Shown piece after piece: positions 33,416 through 41,371 of a stretch of DNA of 64,000 nt. Source of the DNA: Sphingobium_A sp965228065 (GTDB lineage: Bacteria > Pseudomonadota > Alphaproteobacteria > Sphingomonadales > Sphingomonadaceae); the NCBI GenBank assembly GCA_965228065.1, contig OZ245788.1:5952001-6016000 (forward strand), in the 5' to 3' direction. The notes under the pieces were generated by a model. It saw only the letters and a program-made list of their open reading frames with translations, was not told the DNA's origin and did no database searches. Numbering within the stretch: position 1 is the first letter of the stretch; every line of letters begins with the position of its first letter. Position numbers and translations under genes: made by a program.

Positions 33416-34795
33416 TCAGACGATCGCCGCCCTGCCCTCACCCTGAAGCATCGCATCCAGCATGTGCAGCGTGCGCGCCAGCCGCTCGCGCGAGAGGCCC
33501 CCGCCGATCGAGATGCGCAGCGCCTGCCCCGTATCGGCGGCATCGACCGCAAAGGCATCCGACGCGACGACCGACAGCCCGGCCGGGCGCAATGTGCCCA
33601 CCAGAGTGCCGGCAACCGCGCCCGCCGGCAGCTTCAGCCACAGATGATAGCCCTCCGGGTGAGTCGCATAGTCCAGATCGCCGAGAATGCCGGCCGCGAT
33701 CGCCTGTCGCGCCACGGCTTCCGCGCGGACTTCGGCGATCAACGAGGCGAAACCGCCGTCGCGCAACCAGAGCGTTGCCAATGCGGCGCTGACCGGGGGC
33801 GGCATGATCGCGGTCTCGTGCAGTTCAGCCGCCAAGCGCCATGCGGTGCGGGCGGACGGCGCGCGCAGATAGGCGATGCGCAGCGCGGGCGAGATGATCT
33901 TGGACAGGCTCGTCACATGCCAGGTCCGCTCCGGCGCGAAACAGGCGATGGGCGGCAGTGGAGCGGCTGGCAACAACCCATAGGCATCGTCCTCGACGAT
34001 CGTCAGATCGTGCGCACGCGCGACCTCCGCGATCGCGCGCCGCCGCGCCTCCCCCATGGTGGCCGCGGTCGGATTGTCGTTGGTCGGCACTATATAGAGT
34101 GCACGTACCCCGCCCGCCCGACAGGCGAGATCGAGCGACGCGGGATCGATCCCTTCGGCATCCATCTCGATCGGGCACACCGTCAGGCCGAACCGCCGCG
34201 CCAGCGCCATCAGCCCGGGATAGGCGAAACGCCCGGCGCAGATCGCATCGCCGGGCGAGAACAGCGTGCCCAGGATCGCATGGAGCGCATTCTGTCCGCC
34301 GCTTGCGACCAGCACATTATCCTCGCTCGCGTCGATCCCGCGCCGGGCAAGCAAGGCCGCGCCCGCCGCGCGATCCGCCTGCGCCCCGCCGCTCGGCTGA
34401 TATTGAAAGCGCCCCGCGGCGCCCGGCCCGGCGAGCAGTTCGGCCACGCCATCCCGGAAGCGCGCGGCGAATCGCCCGCCCAGCGGTTCGGGCGGCAGGT
34501 TCATGCCGGTATCGGTCAGCACCGCGCCTGTCGCCTCTGCCTGCCCGCCGACATCGGCGCGCACGAAACTGCCGCGCCGTCCGCCGCCCTCGATCAGGCC
34601 CAGCCGCCGCACTTCGTTATAGGCCTTGGTCACGGTGGTCAGGTCGATGTCCAGCCGCTCGGCCAGCGAACGCTGCGGCGGAAGCCGGTCGCCGGGCTTC
34701 AACACGCCCGCCTCTATGTCGCGCGACAGGGCAGCGGCGATCGCCAGATATTTGGGCGCGGCTTCCGCCGCCAGATCGGGCACCCAGCTTTGCAT
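33416..34795 (-). CDS. MocR-type regulator (GntR HTH + aminotransferase domain)
   Basis: 459 residues. GntR winged helix at about 12-80 (YLAIAAALSRDIEAGVLKPG, LPPQRSLAERLDIDLTTVTKAYNEV). The rest is a fold-type I aminotransferase domain with NALHAILGTLFSPGD, PTNDNPTAATM, VEDDAYG and the PLP-lysine motif SLSKIISPALRIAY. MocR proteins such as PdxR and GabR bind DNA in response to PLP or PLP-aldimines. The target here is probably the divergent DUF983 gene and itself, through the dyad 34813-34834. Confidence 0.92.
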   Translation of the reverse strand: MQSWVPDLAAEAAPKYLAIAAALSRDIEAGVLKPGDRLPPQRSLAERLDIDLTTVTKAYNEVRRLGLIEGGGRRGSFVRADVGGQAEATGAVLTDTGMNLPPEPLGGRFAARFRDGVAELLAGPGAAGRFQYQPSGGAQADRAAGAALLARRGIDASEDNVLVASGGQNALHAILGTLFSPGDAICAGRFAYPGLMALARRFGLTVCPIEMDAEGIDPASLDLACRAGGVRALYIVPTNDNPTAATMGEARRRAIAEVARAHDLTIVEDDAYGLLPAAPLPPIACFAPERTWHVTSLSKIISPALRIAYLRAPSARTAWRLAAELHETAIMPPPVSAALATLWLRDGGFASLIAEVRAEAVARQAIAAGILGDLDYATHPEGYHLWLKLPAGAVAGTLVGTLRPAGLSVVASDAFAVDAADTGQALRISIGGGLSRERLARTLHMLDAMLQGEGRAAIV

Positions 34796-34812
34796 GTCTC
34801 TAACCTTGACTT

Positions 34813-34834
34813 TGTATGGCTATACCACCATACA
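34813..34834. promoter_or_regulatory. Operator-like dyad between MocR and DUF983 genes
   Basis: TGTATGG (34813-34819) and CCATACA (34828-34834) are perfect arms around CTATACCA. It lies 18 bp from the MocR start and 55 bp before the DUF983 start. MocR/GntR sites of this kind often carry TATAC half sites; the spacer holds TATACC. Confidence 0.55.
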
Positions 34835-34888
34835 TAATTTCACACCGAGCGGCAAACCGCCGCATCCGAAGACTCGGGACGATCGAGC

Positions 34889-35296
34889 ATGACAGACGGC
34901 AACACGCAAGCGACCGAATGGCCGCCGCTGAAACCCATCGAGACCGGCATTCGCGGAAAATGCCCGCGTTGCGGCCAGGGCGCGCTGTTCACGGGGCTGC
35001 TGACGCTGCGCAAGGGATGCGATCATTGCGGGCTCGATTACGGTTTCGCCGACCCCGCCGACGGCCCCGCATTTTTCGTGATCTGTTTCGGCTGCGTGCC
35101 CGCGGTGGTGGTAGCGTTGATGATCGAGATCCTGTTCGTGCCCCCCTTCTGGGTTCACCTCGTCACGTCGCTGCCGTTCCTGGTGCTCACCTGCACGCTG
35201 CCGCTGAGGCCGTTAAAGGGTTGGCTGGTGTGCAGTCAGTTCTTCTACAAGGCGCGTGAAGCCCGCCAGATCGGCTGGCATCTTCCAGAACGATGA
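34889..35296 (+). CDS. DUF983 zinc-ribbon membrane protein
   Basis: 135 residues. A two-pair zinc ribbon (CPRCGQG near 31 and CDHCG near 50) is followed by two transmembrane helices (about 66-88 and 90-107) and a cytoplasmic RQIGWHLPER end. This is the DUF983 layout. No function is established for the family. Divergent from the MocR gene. Confidence 0.88.
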   Translation: MTDGNTQATEWPPLKPIETGIRGKCPRCGQGALFTGLLTLRKGCDHCGLDYGFADPADGPAFFVICFGCVPAVVVALMIEILFVPPFWVHLVTSLPFLVLTCTLPLRPLKGWLVCSQFFYKAREARQIGWHLPER

Positions 35297-35310
35297 GACT
35301 GGCCTGAACG

Positions 35311-35502
35311 ATGACCCCCATCGAACGCGCGCGCGACGCGGCTGCCACCTATCTGGCGTCGCGCGGCTATGATGCCGAAGCGAAGCGCGCGGCGGCGGGC
35401 GAAGGCGACGATTTCGCCGAAGTCAGAATCGCGCTGGCGCTGATCGCGCAGGAACAGAAGCGGAATGGCAGAGGGATCGCGATCCCGCGTCATCGCGACT
35501 GA
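35311..35502 (+). CDS. Small hypothetical protein
   Basis: 63 residues, 14 bp after the DUF983 stop. Composition (MTPIERARDAAATYLASRGY, EIRIALALIAQEQK-like helix) looks like a soluble helical protein. No ribosome binding site stands out and no family is recognised, so it may not be expressed. Confidence 0.5.
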   Translation: MTPIERARDAAATYLASRGYDAEAKRAAAGEGDDFAEVRIALALIAQEQKRNGRGIAIPRHRD

Positions 35503-35549
35503 TCGGACGCTCGCTTGTCGAGGCAGGATTCACCGAGCCCAACACTTCG

Positions 35550-35636
35550 TCGCTCCAGCGAACGCTGGAGCCCATCCGATGCGACCCACCCGCGCCGCGT
35601 CGAAGATCGTATAGGCTCCAGCGTTCGCTGGAGCGA
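35550..35636. repeat. CTCCAGCG palindrome family, copy 1
   Basis: Arms 35550-35572 and 35614-35636 are perfect 23-bp complements. Each arm is itself palindromic (CTCCAGCG-AA-CGCTGGAG). A second copy lies at 38203-38292. It sits between two gene ends and probably forms a double hairpin in RNA. Confidence 0.85.
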
Positions 35637-35771
35637 CAGTGAGAGGACGGATTTTGCTCGTTCGCGTGGAGACGCGGAGTATGCTGGCTTCACCTTAACC
35701 TTTTCGCGGCTTCGCGTGAACCTATTGGTTGGGTGCAGCCCGGATTCGCATGATCCACGCGAAGGCAACGC

Positions 35772-36437
35772 TCAGCGCATCGCGACCGATGCGTCGAGCC
35801 GGACGTTGTCGATCTGGCCATAATGTACGGTGCAGGTGAACCCCCGCATGCTCGTCCGCTCGCGATCGCCATTGCGGGTTTCGACCGTACCGCTCACCCG
35901 CCATTCAGTGCCCTCGCCCTGGACATCGCCGATATCGCGGACGCTGGCATCCTGGCCATAAGACAGTGCCTCGCTCTCCGCGGCGCGCGCGCAGGCGTCG
36001 ACCGCCGCATCCTCGCCGCGAATCAGCTGCGCATCATCGTCGCCGGTCGCATCGGTCGGCGCGCGCGCGGAACCGGATGGCGAATCGTCGCGCGGATCCG
36101 AATCGGCCGGCTGATACGAATCGTTCCGGGGATCCGAATCATTGCCGCGCCATTCTCCGTCGTCCGAACGATCGGCATAGGCATCGTCGTTGCGCGCGGA
36201 AATCTGCCGATCGACCTGGCGATCCTTGTTCGCGGACATGCCGGCGATCGCGGCAATGCCGCCCAGGATGACGGCGCCGGCCAGGATATCGCCGCCGTCG
36301 ATTCCGCGGTCGCGGTGATGCCAGCCGCCATGATGCCCCCGATCCCGATGCGGTCCGCGTGCTGCCGCGGGCGCGACCGAAGTGGCGAGGATCGCGGCCG
36401 AAACCGCGGTACCCAGAAGCATGCGGGCAAGCGCCAT
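35772..36437 (-). CDS. Secreted glycine-zipper-like hypothetical protein
   Basis: 221 residues from ATG 36437. Signal peptide 1-26 ending AAA-R. A His/Gly-rich stretch (HRDRGHHGGWHHRDRG) precedes a short hydrophobic glycine-zipper segment (ILAGAVILGGIAAIAG), then a low-complexity Asp/Ser/Asn region with repeated DPRNDS and DSDPRDDS, then a conserved-looking C-terminal domain (DACARAAESEALSYGQ, GFTCTVHYGQIDNVRLD). The last part is common in sphingomonad envelope proteins. Function unknown. Confidence 0.75.
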   Translation of the reverse strand: MALARMLLGTAVSAAILATSVAPAAARGPHRDRGHHGGWHHRDRGIDGGDILAGAVILGGIAAIAGMSANKDRQVDRQISARNDDAYADRSDDGEWRGNDSDPRNDSYQPADSDPRDDSPSGSARAPTDATGDDDAQLIRGEDAAVDACARAAESEALSYGQDASVRDIGDVQGEGTEWRVSGTVETRNGDRERTSMRGFTCTVHYGQIDNVRLDASVAMR

Positions 36438-36686
36438 CGAAAAAAGCCTTTCATCGGGCCGCCCCATCGACGACCGCCGACTCCTCTGCTAGACGGACCG
36501 CGCTTTCCACGCGATGAACCGGCCACGGTCACAATCGGGTGCTGCAAGCGCGGAAATGGTGGAGTTAAGCCCCCCATTCCTCGTTGACAGCTCCGGAAAG
36601 CGAAGCTAACAGCCCCACTTTCCCGCGCGGGGGTCGGCCGTGGTCGTTCGTCTGCGCGGATAGCTTTGAAGATAAAGAGACAAGCC

Positions 36687-37127
36687 ATGTTCGCTATCGT
36701 GCGCACGGGCGGCAAGCAGTATCGCGTTGCCGCAGGAGACAAGATCGCCGTCGAGAAGATCGCTGGCAACGCCGGTGATTCGATTTCGCTGAGCGACGTC
36801 CTGCTGGCTGGCGAAGGCAGCGAGCTGAAGTCGGCGAAGGATCTGACGGTTTCCGCCGAGATCATCGCCCAGGCGAAGAGCGAAAAGGTCATCGTCTTCA
36901 AGAAGCGTCGTCGGCACAACTACCGTCGCCGCAACGGCCATCGCCAGCAGCTGACGATCCTCAAGATCACCGCGATCGGCGACGAGAAGCCCAAGGCCGC
37001 TGCCAAGAAGGCAGCAGAGCCCAAGGTCGAGACCGCGCCAGCAGCCGAGGCCGCCGCGCCCAAGGCCGCAGCCGAGAAGAAGCCCGCAGCCGCCAAGAAG
37101 CCGGCCGCGAAAAAGACCGACGCGTAA
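36687..37127 (+). CDS. rplU: 50S ribosomal protein L21 with Ala/Lys extension
   Basis: 146 residues from ATG 36687. The first 103 are ordinary L21 (MFAIVRTGGKQYRVAAGDKI, FKKRRRHNYRRRNGHRQQLT). The remaining ~43 are a low-complexity Ala/Lys/Pro tail (AAKKAAEPK, KKPAAAKKPAAKK), as seen in many alphaproteobacterial L21 proteins. It leads the rplU-rpmA operon. Confidence 0.97.
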   Translation: MFAIVRTGGKQYRVAAGDKIAVEKIAGNAGDSISLSDVLLAGEGSELKSAKDLTVSAEIIAQAKSEKVIVFKKRRRHNYRRRNGHRQQLTILKITAIGDEKPKAAAKKAAEPKVETAPAAEAAAPKAAAEKKPAAAKKPAAKKTDA

Positions 37128-37151
37128 GCGCGCCGACAGGAGTTTTGAGAA

Positions 37152-37421
37152 ATGGCACATAAGAAAGCAGGCGGTTCATCCCGCAACGGCCGCGACTCAG
37201 CGGGCCGCCGCCTCGGCGTCAAGAAGTTCGGTGGCCAGGAAGTCATTCCCGGCAACATTATCGTGCGCCAGCGCGGCACGAAGGTCTATCCGGGCCGCAA
37301 TGTCGGCATGGGCAAGGATCACACGCTGTTCGCGCTCATCGAAGGTCGCGTGACTTTCCACGATGGCAAGCTCGGCCGCAAATTCTGCTCGGTCGACGTC
37401 ATGGCGCTCGCAGCCGAGTAA
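37152..37421 (+). CDS. rpmA: 50S ribosomal protein L27
   Basis: 89 residues, 24 bp after rplU, GGAG upstream. MAHKKAGGSSRNGRDSAGRR at the N-terminus reaches the peptidyl-transferase centre in the ribosome. Whole length is canonical. Usually followed by obgE; here that is replaced by a terminator and an acetyltransferase. Confidence 0.98.
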   Translation: MAHKKAGGSSRNGRDSAGRRLGVKKFGGQEVIPGNIIVRQRGTKVYPGRNVGMGKDHTLFALIEGRVTFHDGKLGRKFCSVDVMALAAE

Positions 37422-37440
37422 CATCGGGCGAACCTTAAGC

Positions 37441-37515
37441 GGGTCGCCCCTGGGGCGGCCCGAAAGCCTGCTGCGGCAGGCGAAGAGGGAGAGGGGTCGC
37501 CCCCGCTCCCTTTTT
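37441..37515 (+). terminator. Double hairpin terminator after rpmA
   Basis: GGGTCGCCCC-TG-GGGCGGCCC at 37441-37461 is followed by GCCTGC/GCAGGC, then GGGAG-A-GGGG pairing with CCCC-G-CTCCC (37487-37510) and TTTTT. The last is a clear rho-independent terminator. Confidence 0.85.
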
Positions 37516-37588
37516 CTTTGTCTCCTTCACCATTGTCTCCGTGGCGTAATTTTATTGCGGCATGGGCGCGGCATAAGAGGAGAGAGAC

Positions 37589-38140
37589 ATGTTCACGCGT
37601 ACCCCGAGACTGTTGCTCCGGCCCGGCTGGCCGGAAGATGCGGCTGCGCTCGCCACCGCGATCGGCGACGAGACGATCGTCCGCAATCTCGCCACGGCCC
37701 CCTGGCCTTATCATGTCGACCATGCCCGGGACTTCCTGTCGGCGGAGCGGCACACCACCCTGCCCCAGTTCCTGATCACCGCGCGCACCCATGGCGCGCC
37801 GCGGCTGGTGGGCGGCTGCGGCCTGGGCCGGGCACCGACCGGTGAGATCGAGCTGGGCTACTGGATCGCCCGCCCTCATTGGGGCCTGGGCTATGCCACC
37901 GAGGCAGGCCGGGCGCTGATCGAGATCGCGCGCACGCTGAAGGCCGGCCCGCTGGTCGCCTCGCATTTCCTCGACAATCCCGCATCCGGCAACGTTCTGC
38001 GCAAGCTGGGCTTCCGCCCGACCGGCCAGGTCGTCAACCGCGACAGCGCCGGACGAGGCGGCGAGGCACCGTGCGCGCTCTATGCCCTGGCAGAGGACGA
38101 CGCGCTTCCCGATCCGGATTGTTACCGAATGGCGGCGTGA
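37589..38140 (+). CDS. GNAT acetyltransferase, RimJ/RimL type
   Basis: 183 residues, AGAGGAGA upstream. Starts FTRTPRLLLRPGWPEDA, with GEIELGYWIARPHWGLGYATEAG as the acetyl-CoA loop (Arg/Gln-x-x-Gly-x-Gly/Ala variant) and SGNVLRKLGFRPTG near the end. Protein-modification or antibiotic-type substrate; not determinable here. Confidence 0.9.
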   Translation: MFTRTPRLLLRPGWPEDAAALATAIGDETIVRNLATAPWPYHVDHARDFLSAERHTTLPQFLITARTHGAPRLVGGCGLGRAPTGEIELGYWIARPHWGLGYATEAGRALIEIARTLKAGPLVASHFLDNPASGNVLRKLGFRPTGQVVNRDSAGRGGEAPCALYALAEDDALPDPDCYRMAA

Positions 38141-38202
38141 GGGGCGTGCTGGCAGAACAGATCGCACCAGCTTTTGCCGGTTTTGAGTAAGGCGCCCTAA
38201 CT

Positions 38203-38292
38203 GTCGCTCCAGCGAAAGCTGGAGCCCATGCGATACGTCCAATTGCACCGCGGTTCGTAGACCGGATGGGCCCCAGCTTTCGCTGGGGCGAC
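38203..38292. repeat. CTCCAGCG palindrome family, copy 2
   Basis: Arms 38203-38229 and 38266-38292 pair over 27 bp with two mismatches. Same family as 35550-35636 (GTCGCTCCAGCGAAAGCTGG here). Between convergent acetyltransferase genes. Confidence 0.85.
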
Positions 38293-38333
38293 GGTTAGGG
38301 GTAACGGCTATGGTGCCCGTGTGGCGAGCCGAA

Positions 38334-38867
38334 TCACACCACTGACTGCCGCGGGCGTTTGAACACCAACGTCTGCTCCCCGCGGAAATCGTCGAGCCCG
38401 ACGGAAACAAAGCCGGTCTTCTCCGCAACGCGAATCGACGGGGCATTGTCCGGATGGATGATGCAGCAGGTTTCCGGATCGCTCAGCGCCTCGTCCGCCC
38501 AGCCCAGGATCGCCGTGACCACTTCGGTCGCGATGCCGCGGCCATGCGCGTCGGCACCGAACACCCAGCCCGCTTCGGGCACGCCCGCGATGCTGGGAAT
38601 ACCCCGCTGGAGCTCGGCCAGTCCGGCAAGCCCCAGATAGGCGCCAGTCGCACGATCCTCGACCGCCCAATAACCATAGCCCAGGATCGGCCAGAGCCCC
38701 ACCGAGCGCAGGAAGCGGGTCCAGGCCTCGTCACGCGGCAGTGGCGCCCCACCGACGAAACGGGTGACCGCCGAATCGGACCAGATCACGGCGAATCGCT
38801 CGAAATCCTCGCGGGTATGCGCGCGCAGGATGGTGCGTTCGGTCTGAAGCGTTGGGGCAACGGTCAT
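38334..38867 (-). CDS. GNAT acetyltransferase, RimJ/RimL type (second copy)
   Basis: 177 residues. LQTERTILRAHTREDFERF, GYWAVEDRATGAYLGLAGL, FGADAHGRGIATEVVTAILGW acetyl-CoA loop and APSIRVAEKTGFVSVG. Related in plan to 37589-38140 but convergent and not close in sequence, so not a recent tandem copy. Confidence 0.9.
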   Translation of the reverse strand: MTVAPTLQTERTILRAHTREDFERFAVIWSDSAVTRFVGGAPLPRDEAWTRFLRSVGLWPILGYGYWAVEDRATGAYLGLAGLAELQRGIPSIAGVPEAGWVFGADAHGRGIATEVVTAILGWADEALSDPETCCIIHPDNAPSIRVAEKTGFVSVGLDDFRGEQTLVFKRPRQSVV

Positions 38868-38908
38868 CGGGATATCCTGTACGAATCGCCAGGTCGGCTG
38901 GTGCTATG

Positions 38909-39043
38909 TCAAACGTCCTCAGGCGCCGGATCGGGCGCGACCGCTTCACGGTCCCCATCCCGCGATTGCGCCTTACGACGCCGCAGATTCTCCCGCAGCG
39001 CCTCTGCCAGGCGCTTCGCGCGCTCATCCTGTTGCTTGCTCAT
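38909..39043 (-). CDS. Small conserved-type basic protein
   Basis: 44 residues from ATG 39043: MSKQQDERAKRLAEALRENL followed by RRRKAQSRDGDRE. Short basic helical proteins with this opening are common in sphingomonad genomes. The longer reading to 39220 is antisense tRNA and not coding. Ribosome binding site is weak. Confidence 0.6.
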   Translation of the reverse strand: MSKQQDERAKRLAEALRENLRRRKAQSRDGDREAVAPDPAPEDV

Positions 39044-39144
39044 TGCGACAATTCCAAACAGATTGATGCGATCGGGGCAAGCCCGCCTTGACGAACGTCC
39101 ACCCCTCGGCCATAGGCGCCCTCCTGTTCGCCCGTCAGGGCCGA

Positions 39145-39219
<75 letters not shown>

Positions 39220-39238
39220 TATTCTGAAATCGCTGTTT

Positions 39239-39266
39239 GGCGGCGCCCGTTCATACGGGCGCCGCC
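39239..39266. terminator. Hairpin after tRNA-Thr
   Basis: GGCGGCGCCCG (39239-39249) and CGGGCGCCGCC (39256-39266) are perfect 11-bp arms around TTCATA, 19 bp past the tRNA CCA end. No T-run, so termination is less certain. Confidence 0.5.
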
Positions 39267-39356
39267 GGCACGCCCCGCCACCGGGGCCTCGATGACGATT
39301 GCACGCTTCATCCTGCGATCTTGCCCGGCTTGATATCATCGCCGGCCAAACCCTGC

Positions 39357-39383
39357 ATATTTGCAGTCCCAACATGCGAATAT
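39357..39383. promoter_or_regulatory. Dyad upstream of valine operon
   Basis: ATATTTGCA (39357-39365) and TGCGAATAT (39375-39383) pair with one mismatch around 9 bp, 68 bp before mmsA. A regulator binding site is possible; no regulator gene is adjacent. Confidence 0.35.
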
Positions 39384-39451
39384 TTGGTCTTGAGTGCAAT
39401 TTCACAAAGGTCCAGTGAAACGCCGATCATCATAGGAGAGGTCAGATCGCC

Positions 39452-40948
39452 ATGCGCCAGATCACCCACACGCTCGCCAACCCGCTCGCATCGGAAGGCA
39501 CCCGCTTCGGCGATGTCTTCAATCCCAATACCGGGCAGATCCAGGCACGCGTCGCGCTGGGCGACCAGGCCGTGCTCGACGCCGCCGTCGCAGCCGCACA
39601 GGCAGCACAGCCGGCATGGGCTGCGACCAATCCGCAGCGCCGTTCGCGCGTGATGTTCAACTTCAAGGCGCTGGTCGAAGCCAATATGGACGAGCTCGCC
39701 CATCTGCTCTCGTCCGAGCATGGCAAGGTGATCGCCGATTCCAAGGGCGACATCCAGCGCGGCCTGGAAGTGATCGAATTCTGCTGCGGCATCCCGCACG
39801 CGCTGAAGGGCGAGTATACCCAGGGCGCCGGCCCGGGCATCGACGTCTATTCGATGCGCCAGCCGCTCGGCATCGGCGCCGGCATCACCCCGTTCAACTT
39901 CCCGGCGATGATTCCGCTGTGGATGTCGGGCGTGGCGCTCGCCGTCGGCAACGCCTTCATCATCAAGCCGTCCGAACGCGACCCGTCGGTCCCCGTCCGG
40001 CTTGCCGAACTATTCCTCGAGGCCGGCCTGCCGGCGGGCGTGCTGCAGGTGGTGCAGGGCGACAAGGAAATGGTCGACGCGATCCTCGACCACCCCGCCA
40101 TCTCCGCGGTCAGCTTCGTCGGCTCGTCCGACATCGCCCATTATGTCTATCAGCGCGGCGTCGCCGCCGGGAAGCGCGTCCAGGCGATGGGCGGCGCCAA
40201 GAACCACGGCATCGTCATGCCCGACGCCGATCTCGACCAGGTGGTCAACGACCTGTCCGGCGCGGCCTTCGGCTCGGCCGGCGAGCGCTGCATGGCACTG
40301 CCCGTCGTGGTGCCGGTCGGCGAGAAGACCGCCAATGCGCTGCGCGAAAAGATGATCCCCGCCATGGAGGCACTGCGCGTCGGCGTCTCGACCGATGCCG
40401 AGGCGCATTACGGCCCGGTGGTGAACGCGGCACACAAGCAGCGCGTCGAAAACTGGATCCAGACCGGCGTCAACGAAGGCGCTGAACTGGTCGTCGACGG
40501 CCGCAACTTCACGCTGCAGGGGCATGAGCAGGGCTTCTTCATCGGCCCCAGCCTGTTCGATCACGTCAAGCCGACGATGGAAAGCTACAAGGAAGAGATT
40601 TTCGGCCCCGTGCTGCAGATCGTGCGCGCCAATGATTTCGAGGAGGCGCTCGCCCTTCCCTCCCAGCATCAGTATGGCAACGGCGTCGCCATCTTCACGC
40701 GCAACGGCCATGCCGCGCGCGAGTTCGCGCACCGCGTCAATGTCGGCATGGTCGGCATCAACGTGCCGATCCCCGTGCCCGTCGCCTATCACAGCTTCGG
40801 CGGCTGGAAGCGTTCGGCATTCGGCGACATCAACCAGCACGGCATGGAAGGCGTCCGCTTCTGGACGAAGACCAAGACGATCACGCAGCGCTGGCCCGAC
40901 GGTTCGCCCGACGGCAGCAACGCCTTCGTCATCCCGACCATGGGGTGA
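39452..40948 (+). CDS. mmsA: CoA-acylating methylmalonate-semialdehyde dehydrogenase
   Basis: 498 residues. ALDH fold with nucleotide motif FVGSS and catalytic Cys280 in FGSAGERCMALP, the MmsA-specific context. It converts methylmalonate semialdehyde plus CoA and NAD to propionyl-CoA, the last step of valine degradation. First gene of a six-gene plus-strand operon to 45294. GGAGAGG lies upstream. Confidence 0.95.
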   Translation: MRQITHTLANPLASEGTRFGDVFNPNTGQIQARVALGDQAVLDAAVAAAQAAQPAWAATNPQRRSRVMFNFKALVEANMDELAHLLSSEHGKVIADSKGDIQRGLEVIEFCCGIPHALKGEYTQGAGPGIDVYSMRQPLGIGAGITPFNFPAMIPLWMSGVALAVGNAFIIKPSERDPSVPVRLAELFLEAGLPAGVLQVVQGDKEMVDAILDHPAISAVSFVGSSDIAHYVYQRGVAAGKRVQAMGGAKNHGIVMPDADLDQVVNDLSGAAFGSAGERCMALPVVVPVGEKTANALREKMIPAMEALRVGVSTDAEAHYGPVVNAAHKQRVENWIQTGVNEGAELVVDGRNFTLQGHEQGFFIGPSLFDHVKPTMESYKEEIFGPVLQIVRANDFEEALALPSQHQYGNGVAIFTRNGHAAREFAHRVNVGMVGINVPIPVPVAYHSFGGWKRSAFGDINQHGMEGVRFWTKTKTITQRWPDGSPDGSNAFVIPTMG

Positions 40949-40965
40949 CATTGGACAGGACGGAC

Positions 40966-41355
40966 ATGACGGGTTTCTGGACGGGGCGTTACTGGTACGA
41001 CGCCCCGTCCGAGCCCGTTGTCCGGTTCATCGCCAATATCGACGATATCGGCGGGCAGCTTTCCGGGTCGATCAGCGAACCCAATACGATCACCGGTTCC
41101 TCCCAGCGGCTCGAAGCCTTTATCAGGGGAACGCGCAGCGGAAATGCGGTCGCTTTCGCCAAGGTCTATGACGGCTCGGGAGATCTCGCGCACCGTGTCG
41201 ACTATACGGGCGATCTGGCCGATGATGGACTGTCGGTTTCCGGCCAATGGCGGCTGGAGGAATGGACGGGCGGCTTTCAGATGACGCGCGAAGCCGTCAT
41301 CGAAGCCGAAAGCGGGATGGAAGCCGAAAACGCCCGCACAGTGATGCAACCATAG
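40966..41355 (+). CDS. Hypothetical protein inside valine operon
   Basis: 129 residues from ATG 40966 with AGGA upstream; ATG 40945 overlaps the mmsA stop. Content (MTGFWTGRYWYDAPSEPVVR, GQLSGSISEPN, VAFAKVYDG, GQWRLEEWTGGFQM) suggests a small beta-rich soluble protein of lipocalin-like or barrel type. No family recognised. Short gaps on both sides (17 and 16 bp) argue for co-expression. Confidence 0.7.
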   Translation: MTGFWTGRYWYDAPSEPVVRFIANIDDIGGQLSGSISEPNTITGSSQRLEAFIRGTRSGNAVAFAKVYDGSGDLAHRVDYTGDLADDGLSVSGQWRLEEWTGGFQMTREAVIEAESGMEAENARTVMQP

Positions 41356-41371
41356 GTGAAGCCGGATTGAT

